From Sanguibacter antarcticus (lineage in GTDB: Bacteria; Actinomycetota; Actinomycetes; Actinomycetales; Cellulomonadaceae): a stretch of 64,000 bases of DNA. Of the stretch, positions 38,426 through 47,333 are shown piece after piece (the first letter of the stretch is position 1; the number at the start of each line of letters is the position of its first letter). The stretch covers positions 992,001 to 1,056,000 of the forward strand of contig NZ_PDJG01000001.1 in NCBI RefSeq assembly GCF_002564005.1, written 5' to 3'. Both the position numbers and the translations under genes were made by a program. The notes below the pieces were generated by a model that worked only from the letters and a program-made list of their open reading frames with translations, was not told the origin of the DNA and did not search any database.

Positions 38426-39052
38426 ATGTCTTCTGTGACCCGTTCGCGCCGCCAGGTTCGCCTGAGCCGCGCGCTGGGCATCGCGCTCACCCCGAAGGCC
38501 GTCAAGCACTTCGAGAAGCGCCCCTACCCACCCGGCGAGCACGGCCGTGCCCGCCGCCGCACCGAGTCCGACTACGCCGTGCGTCTTCGTGAGAAGCAGC
38601 GCCTGCGCGCCCAGTACGGTCTCCGTGAGAAGCAGATGGCCCGTGCGTTCGAGGAAGCCCGCAAGGCTCCCGGACTGACCGGTGAGTCGCTCGTCGAGCT
38701 CCTCGAGACCCGTCTCGACGCGCTCGTGCTGCGTTCCGGTTTCGCCCGCACGACGCTGCAGGCGCGCCAGGCCGTGGTTCACCGCCACATCCTCGTCGAC
38801 GGCAAGATCGTCGACCGCCCCTCGTTCAAGGTCAAGCCGGGACAGACCGTCCAGGTCAAGCCGAAGAGCCAGGCCATGACGCCGTTCCAGGTCGCCGCTG
38901 CTGGCGCCCACCGGGACGTCCTGCCCAAGGTTCCGCCGTACCTCGAAGTTCAGCTCGAGAAGCTGTCCTTCCAGCTCGTGCGTCACCCGAAGCGCGTCGA
39001 GGTCCCCGTGACCGCCGAGGTCCAGCTCGTCGTCGAGCACTACTCGCGCTGA
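38426..39052 (+). CDS. rpsD: 30S ribosomal protein S4
   Basis: 208 residues. SVTRSRRQVRLSRALGIALT, the zinc-less N-terminus, and the S4 RNA-binding domain LDALVLRSGFARTTLQARQA with VVHRHILVDGKIVDRPSFKV identify S4. It starts 30S assembly by binding 16S rRNA. The gene is alone here, not in the alpha operon, as is usual in Micrococcales. A 17-bp terminator follows. Confidence 0.97.
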   Translation: MSSVTRSRRQVRLSRALGIALTPKAVKHFEKRPYPPGEHGRARRRTESDYAVRLREKQRLRAQYGLREKQMARAFEEARKAPGLTGESLVELLETRLDALVLRSGFARTTLQARQAVVHRHILVDGKIVDRPSFKVKPGQTVQVKPKSQAMTPFQVAAAGAHRDVLPKVPPYLEVQLEKLSFQLVRHPKRVEVPVTAEVQLVVEHYSR

Positions 39053-39081
39053 TCTGACCTGCGGCCTGTCGCCGCTGCTCT

Positions 39082-39128
39082 ACACGGACGCCCCGCTCAC
39101 AGCCCTGCTGCGAGCGGGGCGTCCGTGT
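39082..39128 (+). terminator. terminator after rpsD
   Basis: ACACGGACGCCCCGCTC (39082-39098) pairs over 17 bp with GAGCGGGGCGTCCGTGT (39112-39128), loop of 13 bases, 30 bases after the rpsD stop. The following bases are GTGCAGG, without a U run. Confidence 0.85.
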
Positions 39129-39198
39129 GTGCAGGTACTGTCGTTGTTCAGACGCCCGGGAGGTCCGGAGAGCGTCCTGTTCTTCAGAGGAGTGTGGA

Positions 39199-39573
39199 GT
39201 GATCGGTCAGATTGCGGGACTCATCGCAGCCGTCGCGTTCGTGGCGCTGGTCGGCCTCCTGGCCGTGCCCCTCGTCAAGCTCGGTCGGGTGCTCGACACC
39301 ACGACGCAGAGCATCAGAGAGATCACCGAGCACTCGGTCCCGATCCTCGACGAGTCGGCGGTCGCCGTCGCGAGCGCGAACAGCCAGCTCGTCAAGGTCG
39401 ACACCATCACGACGGCGGCATCCGAGGTCAGCCAGAACGTCTCAGCGCTGACTGGGCTCTATGCGGCGACGTTCGGTGCGCCTCTCGTCAAGGTCGCAGC
39501 CTTCTCCTACGGCGTCCGTCAGGCGTTCGCCACGGCAGCGGGTCGCTTCGGTGGCACGGGGAAGAAGGACTGA
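39199..39573 (+). CDS. DUF948 domain-containing membrane protein
   Basis: 124 residues, GTG at 39199. One membrane helix at residues 2-28 (IAGLIAAVAFVALVGLLAVPLVKLG) with a helical cytoplasmic part rich in Thr, Val and Ala (TITTAASEVSQNVSALTGLY), the DUF948 pattern related to methyl-accepting-like coiled coils. It overlaps by one base with the next small membrane protein gene. Function is unknown. The pair stands between rpsD and alaS in many Micrococcales. Confidence 0.75.
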   Translation: MIGQIAGLIAAVAFVALVGLLAVPLVKLGRVLDTTTQSIREITEHSVPILDESAVAVASANSQLVKVDTITTAASEVSQNVSALTGLYAATFGAPLVKVAAFSYGVRQAFATAAGRFGGTGKKD

Positions 39574-39926
39574 TGGCCCGCTTGTTCTGGGTCGCGACGG
39601 GCTCGGTCGCGACGATCGCGGTCATCGTCAAGGGGAGAGCAGCCGTCCGCCGGTACGCCCCGGCGACACTGGTCGACCGGGCTGCAGCGACGGCCCAGTC
39701 GACGGGGGAGACCCTGCAGGACGTAGCCGGGAGCTTCCTCACGGACTTCCGCACCGCTCGCGACGAGCGAGCGAAGCAGCTTGCCGACGCGCTTCTCGCG
39801 CCGACGCAAGGAACGGTCGATGATCTCCGGGAACGCCGAGAGCACGCAGCCGACCGTGCAACCGCGCAGCGATACGCGGCGGACGTCGAGGACCAGGACG
39901 ACGAGGAGCTCGGCTACTCGTTCTGA
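39573..39926 (+). CDS. DUF6167-like small membrane-anchored protein
   Basis: 117 residues from ATG 39573 (TGATG overlap with the DUF948 gene). The N-terminus ARLFWVATGSVATIAVIVKG is a membrane segment, followed by a helical, charged region (FRTARDERAKQLADALLAP; DLRERREHAADRATAQRYA) and an acidic DEDDEE-like end. It probably works with the DUF948 protein. Function is unknown. Confidence 0.7.
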   Translation: MARLFWVATGSVATIAVIVKGRAAVRRYAPATLVDRAAATAQSTGETLQDVAGSFLTDFRTARDERAKQLADALLAPTQGTVDDLRERREHAADRATAQRYAADVEDQDDEELGYSF

Positions 39927-40093
39927 CCGCTGCTGCACCGTCAGCGATCCCTGCCCGGGCAGCGGACGACGGCGACCTGGCCGGGGATGGCCTCCCCGCG
40001 TGCACGAGCCGACTACGATTGACGGGCTCCCTGCGACGGGCGCCCACCCACATCGACCTGCCTCGCAGGCTCTGACTTCCGATAGAGGACATC

Positions 40094-42787
40094 ATGCGTA
40101 CCGCAGACATCCGCCAGCGCTGGCTCGACTACTTCGCCGAGCGCGATCACACGGTCGTGCCGTCTGCGTCGCTCGTGTCGCCGGACCCGTCCACGTTGTT
40201 CACCATCGCGGGCATGGTTCCGTTCATCCCGTACATGACCGGCCAGCAGACGGCGCCGTGGAAGCGCGCCACGAGCGTGCAGAAGTGTGTCCGGACGCTC
40301 GACATCGAAGAGGTCGGCAAGACGACCCGTCACGGGACGTTCTTCCAGATGAACGGAAACTTCTCGTTCGGGGACTACTTCAAGGAAGAAGCGATCTCCT
40401 ACGCCTGGGGGCTCGTCACCGGTGCCGTGGCGGACGGCGGGTACGGGTTCGACCCCGAGTCCATCTGGGTCACGGTCTTCCACGACGACGACGAAGCACG
40501 CCAGCTCTGGAAGTCCGTCGCAGGCCTGCCTGACGAGCGGATCCAGTCTCGTGGCATGCGCGACAACTTCTGGTCGACCGGTGCACGTGGCCCAGCGGGC
40601 CCCTGCTCGGAGATCTACGTCGACCGCGGTGCCGAGTACGGTGCCGAGGGCGGGCCCGTCGTGGACGAGGACCGCTACATCGAGATCTGGAACCTCGTCT
40701 TCATGCAGTACGAGCGTGCCGACGGTGGGACGAAGGACAGCTTTGAGCTCCTCGGCGAGCTCAAGCAGAAGAACATCGACACCGGCATGGGCCTCGAGCG
40801 CGTCGCCTACCTCCTCCAGGGTGTCGACAACATGTACGAGATCGACGAGGTGTTCCCCGTCATCACCGCAGCCCAGGAGATCTCGGGCAAGCAGTACGGC
40901 TCATCGACGGGGGACGATGTCCGGATGCGGGTCGTCGCCGACCACGTCCGCTCCTCGCTCATGCTCATCGGCGACGGTATCCGTCCCTCGAACGAGGGAC
41001 GTGGTTACGTCCTGCGGCGTCTGCTCCGCCGCAGCGTGCGCGCGATGCGCCTGCTCGGCGTCGACGAGCCGTCCTTGCCGCACCTGTTCCCGGCGAGCCG
41101 GGACGCGATGCAGGCGTCCTACCCTGATCTCGGGCTCGACTTCGACCGCCTCTCGGCCGTGGCCTATGCCGAGGAAGAGGCGTTCCGACGCACGCTCGTC
41201 TCGGGCACCACCATCCTCGATACAGCGGTGCGCAACGCTAAGACCGTGGCTGGCGACACCGGTACACCGCGCCTGGGCGGCGAGGAGGCGTTCGCGCTCC
41301 ACGACACCTACGGGTTCCCTATCGACCTCACGCTCGAGATGGCGTCCGAACAAGGTGTGACCGTCGACGAGACAGCGTTCCGCAGCCTCATGCAGGCACA
41401 GCGTGACCGTGCGCGTGCCGACGCGATCGGCAAGCGCACGGGCGGTGCGGACAAGGCCGCCTACGAGGCGCTCCACAGCACCCTCACGTCAGCCGTCGAG
41501 TTCGTCGGCTACACCGACTCGACCGCTCGCGTGAACGTGGTGGGGCTCGTCGTCGACGGTGTTCCCGCTCCGGCGGCGACGGCGCCCGCGACGGTAGAGG
41601 TAGTCCTCGACCGCACACCGTTCTATGCCGAGGCCGGTGGTCAGCTCGCCGACCACGGGACGATCGTGCTCGACGGCGGCGCGACGATCGAGGTCGACGA
41701 CGTCCAGGCGCCCATCAAGGGACTCTCCGTGCACAGAGGTCGACTCGTCGACGGGACGGCGACGCTCGGCGAGCTCGGTACCGCGACGATCGACCGGGCG
41801 CGGCGCAAGGCCATCAGCCGTGCGCACTCCGCCACCCACATGATCCACAAGGCGCTCCAGGAAGCGCTCGGCAAGGACGCGACCCAGGCCGGGTCGGAGA
41901 ACGCGCCGAGCCGTATCCGGTTCGACTTCCGGGCGAGCCAGGCGATCCCGCAGGGTGTCCTCGGAGAGATCGAGGAGCGGGTCAACACGCAGCTCGCGGA
42001 AGACCTTGAGGTCACCGAGCAGATCATGAACATCGACGAAGCCCGGGCGCTCGGCGCCATGGCGCTGTTCGGCGAGAAGTATGGCGACCGGGTCCGTGTC
42101 GTCTCGATCGGGGGCGACTGGTCCCGTGAGCTCTGTGCTGGGACCCACGTCAAGCGGTCGGGCCAGCTCGGCCTCGTCACGCTTCTCGGCGAGGCGTCCA
42201 TCGGGTCCGGCGTCCGGCGCGTCGACGCACTCGTCGGGGACGGCGCCTACGGCTTCCAGGCCAAGGAGCACGCTCTCGTCGGGCAGCTCACGGGCATGCT
42301 CAACGTCCGTACCGAGGAGCTGCCGGACCGCATCGGGGGACTGCTCGCTCGTCTGAAGGAGTCGGAGAAGGAGCTCGCTGGTCTGCGCCAGGGGCAGCTG
42401 CTCGCGGCTGCCGGGACGCTCGCGGCATCGGCCGAGGTGCTGAACGGCGCACGCGTCGTGGTGCACGACGCAGGAGACGTCGCCTCGGCGGACGACCTGC
42501 GCGCACTCGCGCTCGACGTCCGTGGTCGGCTGAGCGATGCTGCTGCGTCTGTCGTCGCGGTCGGGGGAGTGAGCAAGGGACGTCCGTTGGTCGTCATCGT
42601 GACCAACGCGCCTGCTCGAGAGCGCGGGCTCAAGGCTGGCGCTCTCGCGAAGGCTGCGTCTGCCACGCTGGGCGGCGGCGGAGGCGGCAAGGACGACATG
42701 GCTCAGGGCGGCGGGCAGGATGCTGCGGCGCTCCCGGTCGCACTCTCCGGCGTGCGTGACGGCGTCGCGGCTGTGGTCCAGGGCTGA
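40094..42787 (+). CDS. alaS: alanyl-tRNA synthetase
   Basis: 897 residues, full length. Class II core (LVSPDPSTLFTIAGMVPFIP, TRHGTFFQMNGNFSFGDYFK), the AlaX-type editing domain with HSATHMIH and CAGTHVKRSGQLG (metal-binding histidines and cysteine), and a C-terminal glycine-rich C-Ala domain (GGGGGGKDDMAQGGGQD). It charges and proofreads tRNA-Ala. ruvX follows after 3 bases, so they share an operon with mltG and aroE. Confidence 0.97.
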   Translation: MRTADIRQRWLDYFAERDHTVVPSASLVSPDPSTLFTIAGMVPFIPYMTGQQTAPWKRATSVQKCVRTLDIEEVGKTTRHGTFFQMNGNFSFGDYFKEEAISYAWGLVTGAVADGGYGFDPESIWVTVFHDDDEARQLWKSVAGLPDERIQSRGMRDNFWSTGARGPAGPCSEIYVDRGAEYGAEGGPVVDEDRYIEIWNLVFMQYERADGGTKDSFELLGELKQKNIDTGMGLERVAYLLQGVDNMYEIDEVFPVITAAQEISGKQYGSSTGDDVRMRVVADHVRSSLMLIGDGIRPSNEGRGYVLRRLLRRSVRAMRLLGVDEPSLPHLFPASRDAMQASYPDLGLDFDRLSAVAYAEEEAFRRTLVSGTTILDTAVRNAKTVAGDTGTPRLGGEEAFALHDTYGFPIDLTLEMASEQGVTVDETAFRSLMQAQRDRARADAIGKRTGGADKAAYEALHSTLTSAVEFVGYTDSTARVNVVGLVVDGVPAPAATAPATVEVVLDRTPFYAEAGGQLADHGTIVLDGGATIEVDDVQAPIKGLSVHRGRLVDGTATLGELGTATIDRARRKAISRAHSATHMIHKALQEALGKDATQAGSENAPSRIRFDFRASQAIPQGVLGEIEERVNTQLAEDLEVTEQIMNIDEARALGAMALFGEKYGDRVRVVSIGGDWSRELCAGTHVKRSGQLGLVTLLGEASIGSGVRRVDALVGDGAYGFQAKEHALVGQLTGMLNVRTEELPDRIGGLLARLKESEKELAGLRQGQLLAAAGTLAASAEVLNGARVVVHDAGDVASADDLRALALDVRGRLSDAAASVVAVGGVSKGRPLVVIVTNAPARERGLKAGALAKAASATLGGGGGGKDDMAQGGGQDAAALPVALSGVRDGVAAVVQG

Positions 42788-42790
42788 CAC

Positions 42791-43273
42791 GTGAGCCTCG
42801 AGCGCGGTGCGCGTCTCTGCATCGATGTCGGCAGCGTCCGCGTGGGTGTGGCGGTGAGCGATCCTGACGGTCTCATCGCCACCCCTGTCGACACCGTCGC
42901 CCGCGTGATGAGCGTCGACGACGACGGAAAGGTCCCGCCTGACGTCGTGCGGATCGCGCACGAAGTCGACGAACGTGGTGTGAAAGTTGTGTACGTAGGC
43001 CTCCCGAGGCATCTTTCTGGCGTCGAAGGGGCTTCTTCCGTGGCTGCGCGCACTTACGCTGGGGCGATCGCTCGCGCGGTGGACCCTGTACCGGTTCGTC
43101 TCGTCGACGAGCGGATGAGTACTGTTAGCGCGCATCAAGCACTTCACGCGTCTGGAAGAGCAGGTCGCAAGCACCGTGCTGTCGTCGATCAGGCGGCAGC
43201 GGTGGTGATCTTGCAGTCTGCGCTAGACGGTGAGCGGCACGCCGCAGCTCGTGTCGGAGAGCTTGTGGAGTAG
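42791..43273 (+). CDS. ruvX: Holliday-junction-resolvase-like protein RuvX/YqgF
   Basis: 160 residues, GTG start. RNase H-like fold with DVGSVRVGVAVSDPDGLIAT, VYVGLPRHLSGVEGASS and VRLVDERMSTVSAHQAL, which contain the conserved acid residues. YqgF proteins process pre-16S rRNA 5' ends in E. coli; a junction-resolvase role has also been proposed. Position between alaS and mltG is the standard actinobacterial one. Confidence 0.92.
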   Translation: MSLERGARLCIDVGSVRVGVAVSDPDGLIATPVDTVARVMSVDDDGKVPPDVVRIAHEVDERGVKVVYVGLPRHLSGVEGASSVAARTYAGAIARAVDPVPVRLVDERMSTVSAHQALHASGRAGRKHRAVVDQAAAVVILQSALDGERHAAARVGELVE

Positions 43274-43370
43274 GTCGTCTATGTCATTGAGTACTGAACT
43301 GCAGTAGGTTGTCGGTTTGTCCATCGTGTGCGCGGGGACGAAGCTCTGACGAGTGTGGAGGCATTGACCG

Positions 43371-44537
43371 GTGAACGACCTGTTCGAGGGACCGTCAGTC
43401 TCTGACGCGCGCCAGGCCGAGGGCGGTCTGTCGCGGGCGGAGAAGCGTGCCCTGCGCGAGGAGCGCAAGCGCGCTGCGAAGCGTCGACGTCGTGCGCTGA
43501 TCGCCGTCCTGGTCGCGATCGTGATCATCGGCCTGGGTGGCTACTTCGTCTGGACCCGCGGTGTCGAGTTCTTCAGCGGTCTCGACGAGATCGGCGGCAC
43601 AGAAGAAGAGATCCTCGACTTCACAGGCCCCGGGACGGGACAGGTCCAGGTCACCGTCGAGGCGGGCGCGACCGGTACGCAGATGGGGACGGCTCTCACC
43701 GAAGCGGGTGTCGTCGCGTCACGAGCAGGGTTCGTCGCGGCCTACACGGCCAACGAGTCGTCCGCGAGCATCCAGCCGGGAACGTACAACCTCTTCAAGG
43801 AGATGAAGTCCTCCGACGCGGTCGTGGCGCTCCTCGACCCGGCCAACCGAGCGGACTACATCTTCGACGTCCTGCCGGGATCGACGGCCGATGTCATCAC
43901 CGCGAAGATCGCAAAGGTGACGGGCGTCACCGAAGCCGACGTCGATGCAGCCATCGCAGACACCGCTGCGCTGGGCCTGCCGGCCGAGGCGAACGGCGCG
44001 CTCGAAGGCTGGCTGTGGGGAGACCGCTACGAGTTCGGTCTCGACGTGACCCCCGCGGAGATGGTCACCGAGATGATCCGCCGGACGGTCGCGCAGCTAG
44101 ACGAGCTGGCAGTGCCTGCCGAGAACCGGGAGACCGTGCTCACCAAGGCGTCGATCGTCGAGCGCGAGGCCGGGGCTGACGACAAGCCGAACGTCGCGAG
44201 CGTCATCGAGAACAGGCTCGCGCTGCCGATGAAGCTGCAGATGGACTCGACCGTCCACTACCTCGTCGGAGGCACAGACGACGCGACGACGACCGCCGCT
44301 GACAGGGAGACCGACAGCCCGTACAACACGTACCTGTACGCAGGGCTCCCGCCCACACCGATCTCGTCGCCCGGGATCGACTCGATCAACGCGGTCCTCA
44401 ACCCCCCGGTCACGGACTACATCTACTTCGTCACGGTGAACCCGCTCACCCACGAGACCCGCTTCGCGGCCACGTGGACCGAGCACCGGAAGAACGTCGA
44501 GCTCTACCAGGACTGGCTCGCGGAGAACGGGAGCTAG
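43371..44537 (+). CDS. mltG: endolytic transglycosylase MltG (YceG-like)
   Basis: 388 residues, GTG start. A basic cytoplasmic N-terminus of about 40 residues (AEKRALREERKRAAKRRRR), then a membrane helix (ALIAVLVAIVIIGLGGYFVW), then the outside YceG domain. The catalytic glutamate lies in LTKASIVEREAG, followed by VENRLALPMKLQMDSTV-like VIENRLALPMKLQMDSTVHY and TYLYAGLPPTPISSPG. It cuts nascent peptidoglycan glycan strands. aroE overlaps its stop by one base. Confidence 0.95.
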   Translation: MNDLFEGPSVSDARQAEGGLSRAEKRALREERKRAAKRRRRALIAVLVAIVIIGLGGYFVWTRGVEFFSGLDEIGGTEEEILDFTGPGTGQVQVTVEAGATGTQMGTALTEAGVVASRAGFVAAYTANESSASIQPGTYNLFKEMKSSDAVVALLDPANRADYIFDVLPGSTADVITAKIAKVTGVTEADVDAAIADTAALGLPAEANGALEGWLWGDRYEFGLDVTPAEMVTEMIRRTVAQLDELAVPAENRETVLTKASIVEREAGADDKPNVASVIENRLALPMKLQMDSTVHYLVGGTDDATTTAADRETDSPYNTYLYAGLPPTPISSPGIDSINAVLNPPVTDYIYFVTVNPLTHETRFAATWTEHRKNVELYQDWLAENGS

Positions 44538-45418
44538 TGGCACGCGCAGCGGTCCTCGGGCACCCGATCGCCCACTCGCTGTCGCCGGTGCTCCACCGAG
44601 CGGCCTACGCGGCGCTCGGCCTGGACGACTGGCAGTACGAGGCCAGGGACGTGCCACTGGACGCGTTGGACGCCTTCCTCGAGGAGATCGACTCCTCGTG
44701 GGCGGGCCTGAGCCTGACGATGCCCCTCAAGCAGACGATCATCACGTACCTCGACCACGTCGACCCGCTCGCTGTGGTCACGGGGGCCGTGAACACCGTG
44801 CTCGTCCAAGACGTCGGAGGGACCCGGACGCTCGTCGGCGCGAACACCGACGTCCACGGGATCGTCGCGGCGCTGGGGGAAGGGATGTCCGGTGTTGACT
44901 GTCCCGACGAGGGCGCCACGACAGACAAGTCGCAGCCCGGTGTGCGGAGCGCCGTGGTCCTCGGCGCCGGCGCCACCGCCGCGTCGGCCCTCGCCGCGCT
45001 CGCTCAGCTGGGCTGCACCTCGGTGGACGTCTTCGTCCGTTCGCTCGGACGCACCGGTGACCTTCAGCGCGCGGCACACCGTATGGGTGTGACCCCGCGC
45101 TTCCACGTCATGGACGACGCCGCGTCGACGATGGTCGCGGCGGACGTCACCGTGTCGACCCTGCCGGCGCACGGCGCCGACGCTCTGGCCGGCGCGCTCG
45201 TCGAGCGCGGAGCACGCCCCCGCGGCGTGCTTCTCGACGTCGCCTACGAGCCCCGGCCCACGGAGCTCTCACGTGCGTGGACCACGCTCGGTGGCACCAG
45301 CGTCTCGGGGGAGCGGATGCTCCTGCACCAGGCCGCGGAACAGGTCCGCCTCATGACCGGGCACCCCGCGCCGCTCGAGGCCATGAGCGACGCGCTCGCT
45401 CTCGCGCTGCAGGGCTGA
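44537..45418 (+). CDS. aroE: shikimate dehydrogenase
   Basis: 293 residues from the GTG at 44537 (TAGTG overlap with mltG). AVLGHPIAHSLSP binds shikimate, K in LTMPLKQ and D in GANTDVHGI are the catalytic pair, GAVNTV follows, and VVLGAGATAASALAAL is the NADP-binding loop. It reduces 3-dehydroshikimate. The remaining late genes of the pathway (aroC, aroK, aroB, aroQ) lie 13 kb downstream beyond the pilus locus. Confidence 0.92.
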   Translation: MARAAVLGHPIAHSLSPVLHRAAYAALGLDDWQYEARDVPLDALDAFLEEIDSSWAGLSLTMPLKQTIITYLDHVDPLAVVTGAVNTVLVQDVGGTRTLVGANTDVHGIVAALGEGMSGVDCPDEGATTDKSQPGVRSAVVLGAGATAASALAALAQLGCTSVDVFVRSLGRTGDLQRAAHRMGVTPRFHVMDDAASTMVAADVTVSTLPAHGADALAGALVERGARPRGVLLDVAYEPRPTELSRAWTTLGGTSVSGERMLLHQAAEQVRLMTGHPAPLEAMSDALALALQG

Positions 45419-45427
45419 TTCGACCTC

Positions 45428-45443
45428 GGGGCTGACGAGCCCC
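45428..45443 (+). terminator. short hairpin after aroE
   Basis: GGGGCT (45428-45433) pairs with AGCCCC (45438-45443) around a GACG loop, 9 bases after the aroE stop. It may end or weaken transcription of the alaS-ruvX-mltG-aroE unit before the pilus genes. There is no U run, so this is tentative. Confidence 0.4.
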
Positions 45444-45537
45444 AGGGCTGAGGCGACCGTCACCCATCCGTACTCGCTCAAAACCTTACGAACCTGCGCC
45501 ATCGTGCCGATGAACTCGTTAACGGTAGGTGGATGCT

Positions 45538-45566
45538 GCCGGTGGTCCCTGCGCGGGACCGTCGGC
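45538..45566 (+). promoter_or_regulatory. 12-bp hairpin in the pilB 5' leader
   Basis: GCCGGTGGTCCC (45538-45549) pairs with GGGACCGTCGGC (45555-45566) around TGCGC, all 12 pairs formed with two G-U pairs. It ends 19 bases before the pilB ATG, just ahead of the GAGAGGA ribosome site, so it could affect translation of the first pilus gene. Confidence 0.45.
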
Positions 45567-45585
45567 GCAGGTCGAGAGGACAGTC

Positions 45586-47262
45586 ATGAAGCAGCTCGGA
45601 GAACACCTTCTCGAAGAGGGTCTGGTCAGCGAAGAGCAGCTCATGTCCGCGCTCGACGAGCAGGTCACCCGTGGCACGAGCCTCAGCCGTGTTCTCGTCG
45701 AGCTCGGCATCCTCACCGAGAGCCAGCTCGTCTCGGCGCTGGCGGGCCAGGTCGGGATGCAGTTCGTCGACCTCGATACGTACCCGGTGGACCGGACGGC
45801 AGTGAGCCGTCTGGCCGGCGGAGTGTGCCGACGGTACACGGTCCTCCCGATCGCCTTCGAGAACGGCGCGATCGTTCTCGCGATGGCCGACCCTGGCAAC
45901 GTTCTCGCGATGGACGACGTGCGATCCATGACCGGGATGCAGGTCGTTCCTGTCGTCGCGACGCATGAGGACCTCTCCCGCGCGATCGACCGCTTCGTCC
46001 GCGCAGACGGTGAGATGGACGACCTCACCAACGCGTTCGAAGAAGAGCAAGACACCCTCGACGCCTTCGACATGTCGAAGGTCGGCGACTCCGTCGACGA
46101 CGACGCGCCGATCGTCCGGTACGTCAACCTCATCGTGTCGCAGGCGATCACCGACCGGGCCTCGGACATCCACATCGAGCCGGGGGAGCACGACCTGCGC
46201 GTGCGGTACCGCATCGACGGCGTGCTCCACGAGATGCAACGGTCGCCGAAGAACATCACGGGTGGGGTCATCTCTCGTGTGAAGATCCTCTCAGACATCG
46301 ACATCGCTGAGCGCCGCAAGCCTCAGGACGGTCGCATGTCGATCAACCACAACGGCCGCAAGATCGACCTCCGCGTCGCGACGCTGCCGACCGTGTGGGG
46401 CGAGAAGATTGTCATGCGAATCCTCGACAACTCCACCGCGAGCCTTGATCTTCGCGACCTGTCGTTCGGTGACGAGAACTACGAGGTGTACGCGGAGGCC
46501 TTCAACAAGCCGTACGGGATGATCCTCGTGACCGGTCCGACAGGATCGGGAAAGTCGACGACCTTGTACGCGACGCTCAATGCGGTGTCGAAGCCTGAGA
46601 TCAACGTCATCACGGTCGAGGACCCGGTCGAGTACCGGCTTCCTGGGATCAACCAGGTGCAGGTCAACCCGAAGGCCGGCCTGACGTTCGCCGGCGCGCT
46701 CCGATCCATCCTGCGGTCTGACCCTGACGTCGTTCTTCTCGGTGAGATCCGTGACCACGAGACGGCGCAGATCGCGATCGAGGCCGCGCTCACGGGTCAC
46801 CTCGTCTTGTCGACCCTGCACACCAACGACGCGCCGTCTGCCGTGACACGTCTCGTCGAGATGGGGATCGAGCCGTTCCTCGTCGGTTCGGCGATCGACT
46901 GCATCGTCGCGCAACGGCTTGCTCGACGGCTGTGCGGCAAGTGCAAGGAGCGCTACGAGCCGTCTGACGACGAGCTCGTCGCGTCCCGGTTCCCGTGGCT
47001 GCCGGGGGAGGAGAAGCCTGTGCTGCACCGCCCCGTCGGGTGCGTGACGTGCTCGAAGACCGGCTACAAGGGCCGTCTCGCGCTCCATGAGGTCATGCGC
47101 GTGACCGAGGAGATCGAGCGTCACGCGGTGACGGGATCGTCCTCGGCAGAGATCCTCAAGACGGCGGTCTCGCAGGGCATGATCACGCTCCGCGACGACG
47201 GCTGGATGAAGGTCATCCAAGGGCAGACCTCGATCGAGGAGATCGCCCGCGTCGTTGCTTAA
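45586..47262 (+). CDS. pilB: type IV pilus extension ATPase PilB
   Basis: 558 residues from ATG 45586 with GAGAGGA upstream. N-terminal MshEN-type domains (residues 1-140, EEGLVSEEQLMSALDEQV and GILTESQLVSALAGQVGM), then the GspE/PilB ATPase: PQDGRMSI, Walker A GPTGSGKSTT (about 315-324), LLGEIRDHETAQIAIEAALT (Walker B), HLVLSTLHTNDAPSA, and a zinc motif CGKCKERYEP with CVTCSKTGYKGR. It powers pilus assembly. MshEN domains can bind c-di-GMP in other proteins, which I have not tested here. pilT and pilC follow. Confidence 0.95.
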   Translation: MKQLGEHLLEEGLVSEEQLMSALDEQVTRGTSLSRVLVELGILTESQLVSALAGQVGMQFVDLDTYPVDRTAVSRLAGGVCRRYTVLPIAFENGAIVLAMADPGNVLAMDDVRSMTGMQVVPVVATHEDLSRAIDRFVRADGEMDDLTNAFEEEQDTLDAFDMSKVGDSVDDDAPIVRYVNLIVSQAITDRASDIHIEPGEHDLRVRYRIDGVLHEMQRSPKNITGGVISRVKILSDIDIAERRKPQDGRMSINHNGRKIDLRVATLPTVWGEKIVMRILDNSTASLDLRDLSFGDENYEVYAEAFNKPYGMILVTGPTGSGKSTTLYATLNAVSKPEINVITVEDPVEYRLPGINQVQVNPKAGLTFAGALRSILRSDPDVVLLGEIRDHETAQIAIEAALTGHLVLSTLHTNDAPSAVTRLVEMGIEPFLVGSAIDCIVAQRLARRLCGKCKERYEPSDDELVASRFPWLPGEEKPVLHRPVGCVTCSKTGYKGRLALHEVMRVTEEIERHAVTGSSSAEILKTAVSQGMITLRDDGWMKVIQGQTSIEEIARVVA

Positions 47263-47333
47263 GATCAGCAGCCTTGCCGCCGATAAGCAGTCGTCACGTG
47301 GTGCGCGTGGCTGTCGAATCGAGAGGCTGATCC

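Noticed and set aside
41489..43174. A 561-codon minus-strand open frame opposite alaS and ruvX
   Set aside because: Antisense shadow; alaS and ruvX on the plus strand show complete family motifs over the same bases.
45444..45585. A class I c-di-GMP riboswitch before pilB
   Set aside because: The leader has a strong hairpin but lacks the two conserved helices and the GCA/AAA core that I would expect; not supported.
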